NCBI GenBank assembly: GCA_004352715.1
Contig: SCFE01000018.1
Coordinates: 2,568,013 to 2,632,012 of the forward strand
Direction: 5' to 3'
DNA length: 64,000 nt
Source of the DNA: Hofstenia miamia
Taxonomy: Eukaryota > Xenacoelomorpha > Acoela
Made by a program: the position numbers and the translations under genes. A model generated the notes under the pieces. It ran no database searches and was not told the DNA's origin. It was given only the letters and a program-made list of their open reading frames with translations. Below, piece after piece: positions 24,663 to 34,694 of this stretch (the stretch's first letter is position 1; each line of letters starts with the position of its first letter).

Positions 24663-25076
24663 AGTGTTGGTCGATTTAAACAATTCGATTTAAATCATTG
24701 ATTTAAATCGGATTTTAATCATGATTTAAATCAAATCATATTATTAGTTCAATTATTGATTTAAATCAAGTATACTAATTGTTTTGAAGTCATTGCCTTA
24801 ATATTGGAATGAATTGGCAAGCTCTGAATTTATTGTTTTGCATGTTTTTTATCTTCAGTTTATTTAAAATTGATTAAATTATTGTATTTCAAAAATATTA
24901 GTATCAAAAGGATTTCTAATATTTACTACCTTGGAAGATTGTCTGGGTAAAATTGAAAATAAGATAAAAAATCCAATTTAAATAAAAATATCCGATTTAA
25001 ATAAAAAAATCCGATTTAAATAAAAAAATCTGATTTTTTGATTTCTTAATTTAAATCGGATTTTTTCCCAACACTG
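24663..25076. mobile_element. hAT MITE with perfect 8-bp target duplication
   Basis: A 414-bp element with termini CAGTGTTGG and CCAACACTG. It is flanked on both sides by CATTAGGT (24655-24662 and 25077-25084). The interior consists of repeated palindromic GATTTAAATC words. The uninterrupted target sequence survives in the paralogous block at 25577-25680, confirming the insertion. Confidence 0.9.
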
Positions 25077-25093
25077 CATTAGGTATATATATA

Positions 25094-25576
25094 CAGTCCC
25101 GCTAAGAGTAGTGCAACACCTACGATGTAATCAAATAATTTGCGTTTTATTACGTGAATATGTTAGACAAAAATATTATTTTATTTGAAACATGTTATTG
25201 ATTTTAGTTGGACACGGCATACCTTTCAATATTTGAGAATGTAAAGTAATTCTTACAAAACGTTTTAAATTATAAATAGTATTCGAAGAATTTGGGCTCA
25301 AAAGAATTGCAACACCTTTCAAAATTGTAACGTTGTTGTATTGGTTTGCTGTTCAATGGGAAAAATGTTTTCGAAAACAACTACAAACAAAGTATTTCAT
25401 TAATATGCATCTCTACACGTCAGTTGAACTGCGAAATCTTATAATAACCTTAAATTTACAGGAAAAAGGATGTATTGGCAAGAGTCAGTCACGAATTTCA
25501 AGGATTCTGAGACGTCAAAGCGAAGAAGGCCACACATTTGTAAGATCTAAGTCTGGTAGACCAAAACAACTACAAA
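25094..25576 (+). mobile_element. Truncated Tc1-like element
   Basis: Begins CAGTCCCGCTAAGAGTAGTG directly after TA, as Tc1-family ends do. It contains the start of a transposase and then breaks off at a junction with the internal repeat (ATGCACCCGCCCGTAT). No right-hand inverted end is present, so about two-thirds of a standard 1.6-kb element has been lost. Confidence 0.7.
25357..25576 (+). pseudogene. Tc1-like transposase, N-terminal DNA-binding fragment
   Basis: The frame contains SVELRNLIITLNLQEKG, then SQSRISRILRRQSEEGHTFV and RSKSGRPKQ. This is the helix-turn-helix plus GRPK-type linker of Tc1 transposases. It stops before the DDE catalytic domain, where the frame runs into unrelated sequence at about 25577. 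The first ATG in frame is at 25357 and the second at 25405. It is non-functional. Confidence 0.75.
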
Positions 25577-27104
25577 TGCACCCGCCCGTATGCGAGAATG
25601 AAATTTACTTTGCTCCTATCAAACACTTAAAAAAATTTTCATTAAAATTCTGAACACATTAGGTGTATATATATATTAATTTTTTCAGTAATGAATAATT
25701 TGTTCCACCTGTAATCGATGATTGTGCGCGCCTGCTCGTACCGGCACACACTCATGTAAAGTTAACTTTTACTGATTTGGCTATTTTAGCTACAAAATCT
25801 ATCTAATTCAAATACCGATTTAAAAAATTAATCAACGCATTTGCTAATGCATTTTAAATAATTATTTATGATAATAATCATTTCAGTACAGTTCGCCTAC
25901 AGTGTGACATTGACCTTTATAAACATTTCATCTTCAATGGCTTTCTAGTGGTTTATTCACTGATAAAATCCAAATATTCCCATTCTATTTCTTAATTAAT
26001 TTTATCTAAGTTAAATGTCATTATGTCTCTGAATCTCCTGGTTTTAACGACCGGATTTCCACTGTGATAAGCAAGTTACTAATTAATGGTTAAATCGATG
26101 TTTCTGCTTCTAACGAATTTAGAATTATTCAAATCTGCTTTTTAACAAAATTCTTACCACTTTTTCCAAGAGCTCTTGAGCCGTTAGTGAACTTAAAATT
26201 TTCCATTGCGCTAAGTGCGAGATTTAACACAGAACAATTAATTACTTTTTGAAATTGTAATGCATCAGATCAGCGTATTGTTTTATTTTTTTCAAGAGTT
26301 ATTAATTACAATAAATTTATTACCAATCCGTTTAATTCAGTTTTCAGAGAAATGAATTAACCGTACTACTCTATAACCGTTTTCAACATCCTTTATAGAA
26401 ATTGTTTGTCAAATTGGCCCTGCTAGTACTCGAAATCTAATTCAAGTCCAAAAACTCAACGTTTTACAAAGTAATTCAAATCTGGAACATCAAAACAACT
26501 AAATACTTGGCTAAATATATTGGTCATTGTGATTTTATTTTAATTTTTACTTTGTAATCTGTGTTTATTTTCATATATTTTATTTTTGTGAATTAGCTTT
26601 GTACTTCTCTACAGATGAACAATGAAGAGATATTGAGGAAAAAATTTTATTGATATTTTTTTATCTTTGCTGCAATACTTTCAATTAACTTGGGGTCATT
26701 CTTATATTTTTAGTTCTTAATATTTGGAATTTTCCGCAAATCTCCACTTTTTTTGTTCTTCTTTAACCATAAATAAACCCAAACGTAGAGTTTTTTCATC
26801 TGTTTATACAAAATCACTTCCAAGTTCTCTTATGGTTGATTGATTTTTTGAATTAAAGAGGAAGCCGTCTTATATAGTGTTATTTAAATTCGCAATTTGT
26901 GGATTATTTTTCAAAAACACGGATTTGTCAGTCTCTTTGGGTGACACACCGTTTCGCACGGCTTCAAAGGTTTTCCTTTATCCATTGAATGATTGATTTG
27001 GATGGTTTACTTAAAGACTTGCAATGTAGATTATGCATTATGATTTACACGTTGAGTAATTTAATTTTGATTTAATTGAATTTTCCTTAATTTTCCCTAT
27101 TTTT

Positions 27105-27470
27105 ACCTGAAGGCTTTAAGTTTATTTGAAGTACAAACCGTTTTTCCACATTTAAAAAAAATTTTCTTCAAACCTATTAGCAAATTTAAAAATCGGTAGT
27201 CAAGGTAAGGTCTATTGGGGAACATGCTTTGACCCAATGTTGAAAATTTCTCTTAAAGCGTGTTGCTGTGGCTGAAGTTGATGAAAAGATCAACAATTTT
27301 CTTTTAAAATTTCGATAGGACAGAGTCAGGCCGAGAATTAAGAGTGAAAATGACAGGGGAGACTCTCCTCTTTTACGTGTTGCTTTCAGATTGAGCATAA
27401 CATTAATTGTTTTTGAGTTACCAGCGCTTAAAAAATTTTAAAAATTCCCAGGCAGTTTAAGGTTAATTTT
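27105..27470 (-). mobile_element. MITE family 'AACCTTAAA', copy A (opposite orientation to 29848-30333)
   Basis: The right end, CCCAGGCAGTTTAAGGTTAA, is the reverse complement of the start of copy B (TTAACCTTAAATATCCTGGG). The interior GGTCTATTGGGGAACATGCT and CAATGTTGAAAATT match the reverse complement of copy B at about 30205-30275. The left end is more decayed. There is no coding content. Confidence 0.6.
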
Positions 27471-27655
27471 TAAATATAGAAATCTCCTCATTTAAGTTAT
27501 AATTTTTTTACATTACGTAGCTAAATTTTAGAATGTTGGGTTTAGCATCCCTTTCTTTTAAAATTTGTAAATTGAGAAAATGCTATAAGTTTCCCCATCA
27601 GAATTCAAACTACATTCCATTTAAACTTTAATCAAAATCAGGTATTACGTAGAAC

Positions 27656-27659
<4 letters not shown>

Positions 27660-27690
<31 letters not shown>

Positions 27691-27804
27691 NNNNNNNNNN
27701 NNNNNNNNNNNNNNNNNNNNNNNNNNNNNNNNNNNNNNNNNNNNNNNNNNNNNNNNNNNNNNNNNNNNNNNNNNNNNNNNNNNNNNNNNNNNNNNNNNNN
27801 NNNN

Positions 27805-27830
<26 letters not shown>
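27660..27830. other. (TA)n microsatellite with a 114-N gap
   Basis: TA repeats on both sides of N at 27691-27804, so the gap most likely lies wholly within the microsatellite. Confidence 0.9.
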
Positions 27831-27835
<5 letters not shown>

Positions 27836-28270
27836 AACTTTTCTCTATTAAGAAAAGTGATTTGTACAAAATGAATTTTAAAAATGCAATTATTAAATAA
27901 AAGTTAAAAACATTTAACGGGATTTAAATCGTTTCCCTCAAAGTTTCGCAGCGGAATCGACTCAGGTTGTTATTTTCTCAATTTTTAAAGGTTTGGTAGG
28001 TTGGGAGGGATCCAAAAACTCCTTGATAGAAATTTTTTGATTTACTAATCATATTTAAAATCTCGTTTAATTTGCGTAAATGTTTTCATTCAAGCAAACT
28101 GATATACTTATGTGTAGTAAGTAAGGGTGGAAATGGGTGGGATTGAGTAAACTTTGTTCACGCAATTCTAGTTTATTATATTTTATGGATATTATAACGT
28201 AATTGATAATTGTCTATAATAAATTCCTTAAGAATATATCGTTAAAATACGAATTTATGTCCATTTTTAG

Positions 28271-28416
28271 CATTGGAATACGTAACGTGTCTACTGGCCA
28301 AATTGAAACAAGAAAGAAGATATCTAAGGGTGGAGAATATCAATGCGTTGGACGATTCAATAAACACAATCTGTTTTTTGTCTCGAACATTGTTACCATA
28401 ATTCCGTGGAAAATTG
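28271..28416 (+). CDS. Ig-superfamily gene, exon 2 (Ig1, second half)
   Basis: Acceptor CCATTTTTAG, donor GTATTT, 146 bases, phase 2 in and phase 1 out. The peptide runs IGIRNVSTGQIETRKK and then GGEYQCVGRFNKHNL. The GEYQC motif is the F-strand of an Ig domain, followed by a G-strand and VTIIPW, the link to the next domain. Joining to exon 1 restores an ATC codon. The domain half fits the N-terminal Ig domain of adhesion-type proteins. The donor is somewhat weak. Related MITEs in opposite orientation lie on either side (27.1-27.5 and 29.8-30.3 kb). Confidence 0.65.
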
Positions 28417-30380
28417 GTATTTTTTCGTTTAAACGCTTTACTTAATTAGTTGTATTATGAAAGCTTTTATTAATTTTTAACCAAATTACCAAATTGTGAA
28501 GAAGGTCATCATTTTTGTGAGATATTTTTTGTTATTTTTGAAGCAATTAGCTGTAACAAATTTGCCTAAAATTGCGTAGTTCATAAATAGCCTAATGTTA
28601 ATTTTTAGAGATTTATATTTAATTTAGTTTGAGCATTACAAATAATATGTTCAAGGCATTTTTAGATCCTTGTAGCATTTCTGAGAGTTACACACTAATA
28701 TTTAAAAATGGTGAATTCCCACACAATTTTAGCTTCTATTCAGTATAAAAACTCGAATATATTTCAACGTGACACTTTGAACGATATATGGTTTTATAGG
28801 AACGTTAGGCTGTTATGTATATTCGGTTTTCCACTCTTCTCAATACACTGAAATTAATTACGTTCTATTTCAAAGTTGTGAAACGCACCCATATTTCATT
28901 TTTCTACAACAATTATTAAATTTAAATTTTTAAAAATTACGGTCTATTGGGAAAAAATACATGAATGATTTCGCAGATAATTCCAACGTAGTATCGTTTA
29001 GAAAACCGTCAAACCAAAATTAGATTTTGAAAATTCAATTTAAAAGAAGTTGACTTTCTATCTATCGGGACCCAAAATATGAAAATAACGGACACGCACA
29101 TCCAGTTATGAAGAAAAAACTTAAGTAATATACTCACTCAATAGTAATCTATGTACAAACATATTGCTTACTCAAAATTGCAAAAATTTAATTTCTGACT
29201 TCACGAGGGCGGCCAAAAAATCACCTATGCTAAGATCATAAATTTTTTGAGTTTTTTATCTAAGAAATCTAAGTAGTTCAATAAACAAAAATCCATTCTC
29301 TTAATATGTAACGATTGTGCAGTAAGTTTTTAACATTTTCTTACAAAAAATATAATTATTTTGCAAATTGCCTAAGAAGATTTTTCAAATGGTTGAAAAT
29401 TAACCTATTTATTAGTGTAAAATAATTTATTTTGTTTAACATAATTAAATATTAGAAATTGCATTAATATAGAATAACTTAAGCAACTTGTCTTCTCTCT
29501 TTTTTGCCTTAAATTATGTCTTAACAGTAATGTTCATCAATGAATGAGCGGGCCCAACCCAACCCATTTTAATATTTCTTTACAGGCTTGGATAAAATTT
29601 TTCAAATTCCTGACAAATTGGTTTGTTACGTAAAAGTAACACTGGTGGAAATAAAGTTAATATTGACTATTCAATTATGATCCAAATCTCTTGAATTAAA
29701 CGCAGAAGAAATCATTTTTCAATTTATAAGTATTTATTTATTTTTAAACGCACCAACATAGAAATTTGTCAACTGCTTTTGTTCTCAGTTGATTATGTGT
29801 TAATTCATGTGTATCTATGTTGCTCTTTAAATTACTCTTTTTGGTATTTTAACCTTAAATATCCTGGGGGTTTTTTGAAAAATTTTGATTATTCTTCAAA
29901 ATTTTTTTCAACACTTATGGCGCAAACACTATTAAAGATATGCTCGATCTGAAACCATCATGTGATAGAGGACAGTCTCCTCTTTCTTTTTCGTCTTTGG
30001 CTCCGCGACCTCTGACTTCGCGCACCGCGTACCTCAATGGGTTTAAGATATCTTTGCACATATTTTAGAAACAGTCAAAGTTCTTTGTTGCTTCCATGTG
30101 CTCAGAACCTTATAAATACATGAACACTATCGGAGAGAATTTCAATCTTTTTGAAAAATTCGAAATTTTCAAAGAAAACGTGTTTATCTTTTCAACAACC
30201 TCAGGGTCATCAATAAAATTTAATGAACAATTTTCAACATTGCATTAAAGTATGTTTCCCAATAGACCTACCCATGCTCCAAGATTTTCAATTTTGTAAA
30301 CGTGGGAAAACGCCAGGCTGTTTAATGTTAAATATGTATTTTAAATTATTCCAAATAATATCTTTTATCACAATTTTTAG
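28417..30380. other. Intron 2 of the Ig gene
   Basis: AT-rich with no other exon recognised. It holds MITE copy B close to its 3' end. A short stretch at about 28940 (GGTCTATTGGGAAA) resembles the same family. Confidence 0.5.
29848..30333 (+). mobile_element. MITE family 'AACCTTAAA', copy B
   Basis: About 486 bp with imperfect inverted ends: TTTTAACCTTAAATATCCTG on the left and ATTTAACATTAAACAGCCTG read from the right. Related segments occur at 27.1 kb (opposite orientation), 51.5 kb and, in short form, 56.7 kb. It ends only 47 bases before the exon 3 coding start, so the exon's acceptor and any branch point lie right beside it. The exact target duplication is not resolved. Confidence 0.6.
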
Positions 30381-30674
30381 ATTTTGGTAACTTGAAGACG
30401 ACACAGCCAGTATTGGAGGCGTCTGGAACAAAATCAAACTGGAATGTTTTCAAATGTCCACCAATCTCCAGTGTTCCAGATGCCAATATCTACTGGTATA
30501 TTGATGGCAAGGAATTTGAACCTACTAAAGACCTTTTTGAAATTAATAATAAACTGATTTGGTTGAATCTCAATTCAAATGTACAGCAACAGCACAGCGT
30601 CTATTGTAAAGTGACTCATTCTCTAATGCAGGTTTCCCAAAATAGTGCTAACTACACGTTCCTCACATTACGTG
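30381..30674 (+). CDS. Ig-superfamily gene, exon 3 (complete Ig2)
   Basis: A symmetric phase 1-1 exon of 294 bases (98 codons) with acceptor CAATTTTTAG and strong donor GTAAGT. It encodes one whole Ig domain: NVFKCPPISSVPDANIYWYI (B-strand Cys and C-strand Trp), then DGKEFEP, then LIWLNLNSN and SVYCKVTHS (F-strand Cys), and NYTFLTLRG as the last strand. The PP---P---I-W arrangement resembles Ig2 of L1/neuroglian/contactin-type adhesion proteins. That is a resemblance judged by eye, not an orthology claim. Asn-Tyr-Thr is a potential N-glycosylation site. Confidence 0.85.
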
Positions 30675-31021
30675 GTAAGTCATACGTTCTCATAAACGTT
30701 ACTTGTAAAATACATAGTAAATCCAAGCAATCAATCTTGGATATTGTCTTTTTTGGTAAGTCTGTTTTGAATACCAACTATTTGGATTCAAAAACCCAAG
30801 GGATTTTTAAATATAGTATGTCAATATTATTTTTAAATTTCGAACTTTCCTGATTTTTACGAATGATTCGTTTTGAATAGAAATGATATAAAATTCTATA
30901 TTGGTTTTTAACCCTATGATACATACATATGCATGGTTAATACCCTACATTCGTTTCTTTTAATAGATAAATTTATACGATTACTTTTTATTGTGAGGAT
31001 TATAATTCGCAATGATTTTAG

Positions 31022-31127
31022 GTGAGACAGTCGGTGCTCCATTTGAATTCGTAGAAAAGCCTTCGAATTATTCTTGCTCTAATATTGATTATGGAAACAT
31101 TAGATTCTCGTGTGCTGCATCTGCACA
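31022..31127 (+). CDS. Ig-superfamily gene, exon 4 (Ig3, first half)
   Basis: Acceptor ATGATTTTAG and donor GTGAGT enclose 106 bases, phase 1 in and phase 2 out. It reads GETVGAPFEFVEKPSNYSCS, then NIDYGNIRFSCAASA. FSCA is the B-strand Cys of Ig3; a second upstream Cys (NYSCS) is unusual. NYS is a possible glycosylation site. The phase 2 end joins only if exon 5 begins at 32777, giving the CAA (Gln) codon at the junction. Confidence 0.7.
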
Positions 31128-31297
31128 GTGAGTGTTATGTGATCTATTGTTTTGTCTATCATAATGATGATAATGATGATATGCATGATAATAGTAATGA
31201 TCGCGACATTCACAGCTGTGATTATGTGAATAAATTGTTGTTGACAATTGAACGTTTAATGAGAAAATGTTTTTGTCACATGATATTAAAAGAGCTG

Positions 31298-31301
<4 letters not shown>

Positions 31302-31329
<28 letters not shown>
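31302..31329. repeat. (TA)n microsatellite
   Basis: Uninterrupted alternating TA run. Confidence 0.9.
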
Positions 31330-31333
<4 letters not shown>

Positions 31334-31835
31334 AAAGCATTTTATTTATTCATTCTTATAGTTTCATCCGTGTGCATTTAACTTAGCAACTTAGCAAAGG
31401 AATGGAAATGTTCAAGTTGTTTCAAACTTTATAAATATGTTGTTAATAATAATTTTCTCTTACATTTAAGTGACAAAGTTTGCTCTATCTCATGTTATTA
31501 ATTTAGAAAATGTTATTTATTTGGGAAGAAAATGACTAATAACTACCAATTTTTCATTTTATTTTTACAGCGCTTTTTTGTGTTGAGATAAAAGCATTGT
31601 TTTCCTTAGCATGCATGAGTTGAAATTAGGCCAGAGATTAGTTCTGAAAACTCTGGGGGAAATTCAGGGCGCATTTTAGAAAATGACCCCATTTACCTGC
31701 CGCTAAATAGAAAAAGAACCTCAATTTAAGTATAGCTCCCTGCAAAATGATTTGCTTTATCACTAATGCCAAATTGTATTTATCATATAATTACATGTGA
31801 ATATAGACATATATTCATATGATTCCATAAATGTT

Positions 31836-31838
<3 letters not shown>

Positions 31839-31871
<33 letters not shown>

Positions 31872-32063
31872 NNNNNNNNNNNNNNNNNNNNNNNNNNNNN
31901 NNNNNNNNNNNNNNNNNNNNNNNNNNNNNNNNNNNNNNNNNNNNNNNNNNNNNNNNNNNNNNNNNNNNNNNNNNNNNNNNNNNNNNNNNNNNNNNNNNNN
32001 NNNNNNNNNNNNNNNNNNNNNNNNNNNNNNNNNNNNNNNNNNNNNNNNNNNNNNNNNNNNNNN

Positions 32064-32093
<30 letters not shown>
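31839..32093. other. (TA)n microsatellite with a 192-N gap
   Basis: TA repeats flank N at 31872-32063 on both sides; the gap is likely microsatellite sequence. Confidence 0.88.
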
Positions 32094-32098
<5 letters not shown>

Positions 32099-32776
32099 CT
32101 ACTTAACGCTAATGGGAATAGATTGCCTTAGACCAAGACCAACTAAATAACATTCTGGGACTAATTAAAAAACGATCCCATTCAAAATATCATGCGTTGG
32201 CCTTGTTTGGACACAACTTTAAACGAGTTTGTTATTGTTGGGGCCGGGTCTAGATTTACGCACAGCATCAGTTGGGTTGAATAATTTAGGGGAAGGTTTG
32301 GTGGAAAAGTAATTCAAATTTTATATAAGCTCACATTTCAAATTATATAGGACACAAAATGTGATTAATTAACAAAAACAACATAATGGAAAGAGAACAA
32401 ATATTATTTAAAATCCTAAGGGGGTGAAAGTTCAATTCCCAAAGTTTGTAAATTTCGGTTCGGCCCGTTTACAATATTATTTGTCTTGGAACCCAAATTT
32501 GCATGTATTTTTCAAAATGCCTGTTTACTTTAAGATTTTTTAAGTAAATCAAAGAAATAAGTTACTCAGAAATAAGGTATTAACTAGAGAGTGACAATAT
32601 CATGTAAATATGGATCCGAATCCTAGACGATTGGAATATTTACTACCCGAAACGCATGGCCTTCTAAAACACTTTTGGTTTTTACTAAATTGTTAGTGTG
32701 AAATTTTAGTGTAAACATCTGAATATACTTCTATATATGTTCGTCATGCAGAAATGTTCGACATAATATATTTTAG

Positions 32777-32955
32777 AAAGACAAATGATTTGACATATTC
32801 CTGGCTCTGTGATGGAAAGGATTGTAATAGTGTTCAAGAATACTACGGTGGCAGAAGTATTTTCTATGTAGGGCAATGCAAAAATATGGAAGTGCGTTGT
32901 ATTGTCAATTATAAAGGCAAAACGATCAGTGCCAATTCATTTCTCAAGCACACAG
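32777..32955 (+). CDS. Ig-superfamily gene, exon 5 (Ig3, second half)
   Basis: 179 bases, phase 2 in and phase 1 out. The frame is also open upstream through an ATG at 32754, but a start at the CATGCAG acceptor (32752) would break the phase and hit TAG. The acceptor ATATATTTTAG at 32776 restores CAA and gives FSCAASAQKTNDLTYSW across the junction, with ideal Cys-to-Trp spacing. Then come LCDGKDCNS, GQCKNMEVRCIVNYKG (F-strand Cys) and ISANSFLKHTG. Three extra cysteines (LCDGKDC and GQC) suggest additional disulfides. The donor GTTGTC is weak but fits the phase of exon 6. Confidence 0.75.
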
Positions 32956-33025
32956 GTTGTCCTTTTTATTCATAACAACAAATGACTAATTGGAAGAGGC
33001 CGTTTAATTATTATTCTTATTTTAG

Positions 33026-33156
33026 TTTTGTATCCGCCAGTTATAAAAATCGAAGATTCAGCTGATATTATTTATCATAATCAAGATGTTAAAATCAGGT
33101 GTAAAACAATAGCCGATCCGCCGCCTACTATTAGCTGGTATAAGAATGGAACGCTG
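33026..33156 (+). CDS. Ig-superfamily gene, exon 6 (Ig4, first half)
   Basis: Acceptor TCTTATTTTAG and donor GTACGT, 131 bases, phase 1 in and phase 0 out, after a very short 70-base intron. It reads VLYPPVIKIEDSADIIY, then NQDVKIRCKTIADPPPTISW and YKNGTL: a textbook I-set half-domain with B-strand Cys, a proline-rich turn, C-strand Trp and the YKNG turn. NGT is a possible glycosylation site. Confidence 0.87.
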
Positions 33157-34564
33157 GTACGTATTTTCTTACAATATTTTGGAAAAAAGTTAGCATTAAC
33201 GTGTATATAAGATCCTGTTCTTTCGATAACGATCTCTGAAAAAAATTCCCAACGGATTTAGAGGGAACATTGCAAATGTTCCAATTTTGAAAAAACATCG
33301 AATCTTTTGTGCTTTTACCCCCCACTAGAGGTGGGCGCCGCCTTCAGCCAACCACTATTGACGGGGCAAACCCGATAAGTTCGACGGCAGCGGCGCAGCC
33401 GGCTGAGCGACATCTATGCAACTAGATTAGACTGTATAATATTCGATATAAAAACCCTATAAGGCCATTTTCCTTGTAAAAACCCTATATGATGCAATCA
33501 GTATTGCGAAATTATCTGCAAAAATGTTTATCATGCGCTTACAGGCAATCTGATTAATAAGACATGACCCAATCAATGCTAAAAGTCACTACCACATCAA
33601 ACATGTCAAATGCGGTTTCCTTTTTATGACACATTTCGTTTGTCTTGATATAGTTTTAGTTATCAATCGGCTCAGCCGTCTAAATTTTCCGCAGGCTGGC
33701 TGACCTAAAATATGTCGGCGGCGGCTCAGCCGGCTGGTGCCCAGCTCTACTACGCACTAATATTATTTTTATAGAACATGGAATGTTTGCATTGAAAACA
33801 AATATCTAGGGATAACCCTAACCTTTGCCAGTAAGACAGAGTCATTTAATGTCAATTTCTACAAATTTTGTTTCCGTGTAGAATTTGAGGTCAGTAGCCT
33901 AATTGATAGCCAATTGGAATCCGATGCCTATTCGTGATGTCATACACTTTGCGCGTATTTTATATTTTCGAACTTTGTCATATAGTCAATGGCAAGAAAA
34001 ATGCTATGCAGTTTTGCAGGGCTTCTTTCTCTTCACATGTCATAGCGCAAAGACTCCGTTACAGAATTTTTCCAGAGTTGTGTTATTCGACTCTACGTCA
34101 AAAATTGGTTAACTACACTGCTGAAAGCTATGATCTATAGTAGCCAGTTCCTGATGCAGGTGTTGAAATGTATATACTGCACTGGCCTCCTCATTTTGAG
34201 GCCTGTATGTTAATGTCATGGTCGGATTATGTAGTAGGCCCTGCACCGCGCAATTTTAATATTAGTTGTACAATTGAACTTTGCTAATAATATGTAAATT
34301 ATGTTTATCAAAAATTTTTAAATATGCTTATCGTGTTGCTGTACCAACTTCAACAGTCACATTATTAAAGATCATCTTAAGTATTTAATATTGATGTGAA
34401 GATATGAAGTCAAACATAGTGGTTGTTTACATTAAGATTTACATGATAAGCCCGTAAAATTAGTTTGATTAGCACTGTCTGTAATTGCTTCTAGCACGTG
34501 ATATTTCAAATGCAATAATTTTAAATTTTATTTCAATCTTGTAGATGCATTATTTTATCGTTAG
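33157..34564. other. Intron 6
   Basis: Contains the GC-rich hAT-like element at 33326-33749. The frames at 33903-34140 do not match a known family and lack splice support. The rest is AT-rich without recognised content. Confidence 0.55.
33326..33749. mobile_element. GC-rich hAT-like non-autonomous element
   Basis: 424 bp with ends TAGAGGTGGGCGCCGCC and, from the right, TAGAGCTGGGCACCAGCCGG. The subterminal regions repeat GCCGGCTGAGC and GGCGGCGGC words in opposite orientation. The flanking 8-mers CCCCCCAC and CTACGCAC match only 5/8, so the target duplication is weak. The ends and GC words are shared with the 67-bp relic at 23386. There is no coding frame. Confidence 0.6.
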
Positions 34565-34694
34565 ATCGAAGATGAACAGGATGAACTGTTGATCCTTACA
34601 AACGTTGATGATTCTACCACGAGTTCATATCAATGCATTATGGAAAATGTGGCATCAGCCGCTTCATCCGATGTTCTCATCATCAATATTACAT
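34565..34694 (+). CDS. Ig-superfamily gene, exon 7 (Ig4, second half)
   Basis: Acceptor TTATCGTTAG and donor GTGAGC, 130 bases, phase 0 in and phase 1 out. It reads IEDEQDELLILTNVDDSTTS and then SYQCIMENVASAASSDVLII: the L--L-V---D---YQC--EN--G-A pattern of I-set E-to-G strands. With exon 6 it completes Ig4 with normal Cys spacing. NIT near the end is a possible glycosylation site. Confidence 0.88.

Larger units (their letters stand above)
24487..25753 (+). mobile_element. Composite hAT-type element carrying nested insertions
   Basis: The outer ends are imperfect inverted repeats: TAGTGATGTGCGGTAGAG on the left and GAGTGTGTGCCGGTACGAG read from the right. The flanking 8-mers ATGCAAAG (24479-24486) and ATGTAAAG (25754-25761) match 7/8, as for hAT. 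Inside are a younger hAT MITE (24663-25076), a Tc1-like fragment (25094-25576) and an internal direct repeat of about 90 bases (about 24574-24662 and about 25577-25667, both containing GAGAATGAAATTTACTTTGC). The outer element has no transposase of its own. Confidence 0.6.
13728..28270. other. 14.5-kb intron of the Ig gene
   Basis: Filled with repeats, described separately: a (CTA)8 run, a 321-bp inverted-end element, a 33-bp tandem pair, N gaps, the 1.5-kb duplication, an AT-rich block, a 67-bp GC-rich hAT relic, a nested transposon stack and a MITE. I could not find the tryptophan-bearing exon expected for Ig1. The parts between these repeats show nothing else recognisable. Confidence 0.5.
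31128..32776. other. Intron 4 with TA microsatellites and an N gap
   Basis: Contains a (TA)n run at 31302-31329 and a larger one at about 31839-32093 interrupted by 192 N (31872-32063). A GATAAT/GATGAT-rich patch lies at 31161-31195. No exon is recognised between them. Confidence 0.6.

Noticed and set aside
32710-32776. Earlier start of Ig exon 5 (acceptors at 32709 or 32751)
   Set aside because: The first includes a stop in frame and the second breaks the phase with exon 4; the 32776 acceptor solves both.
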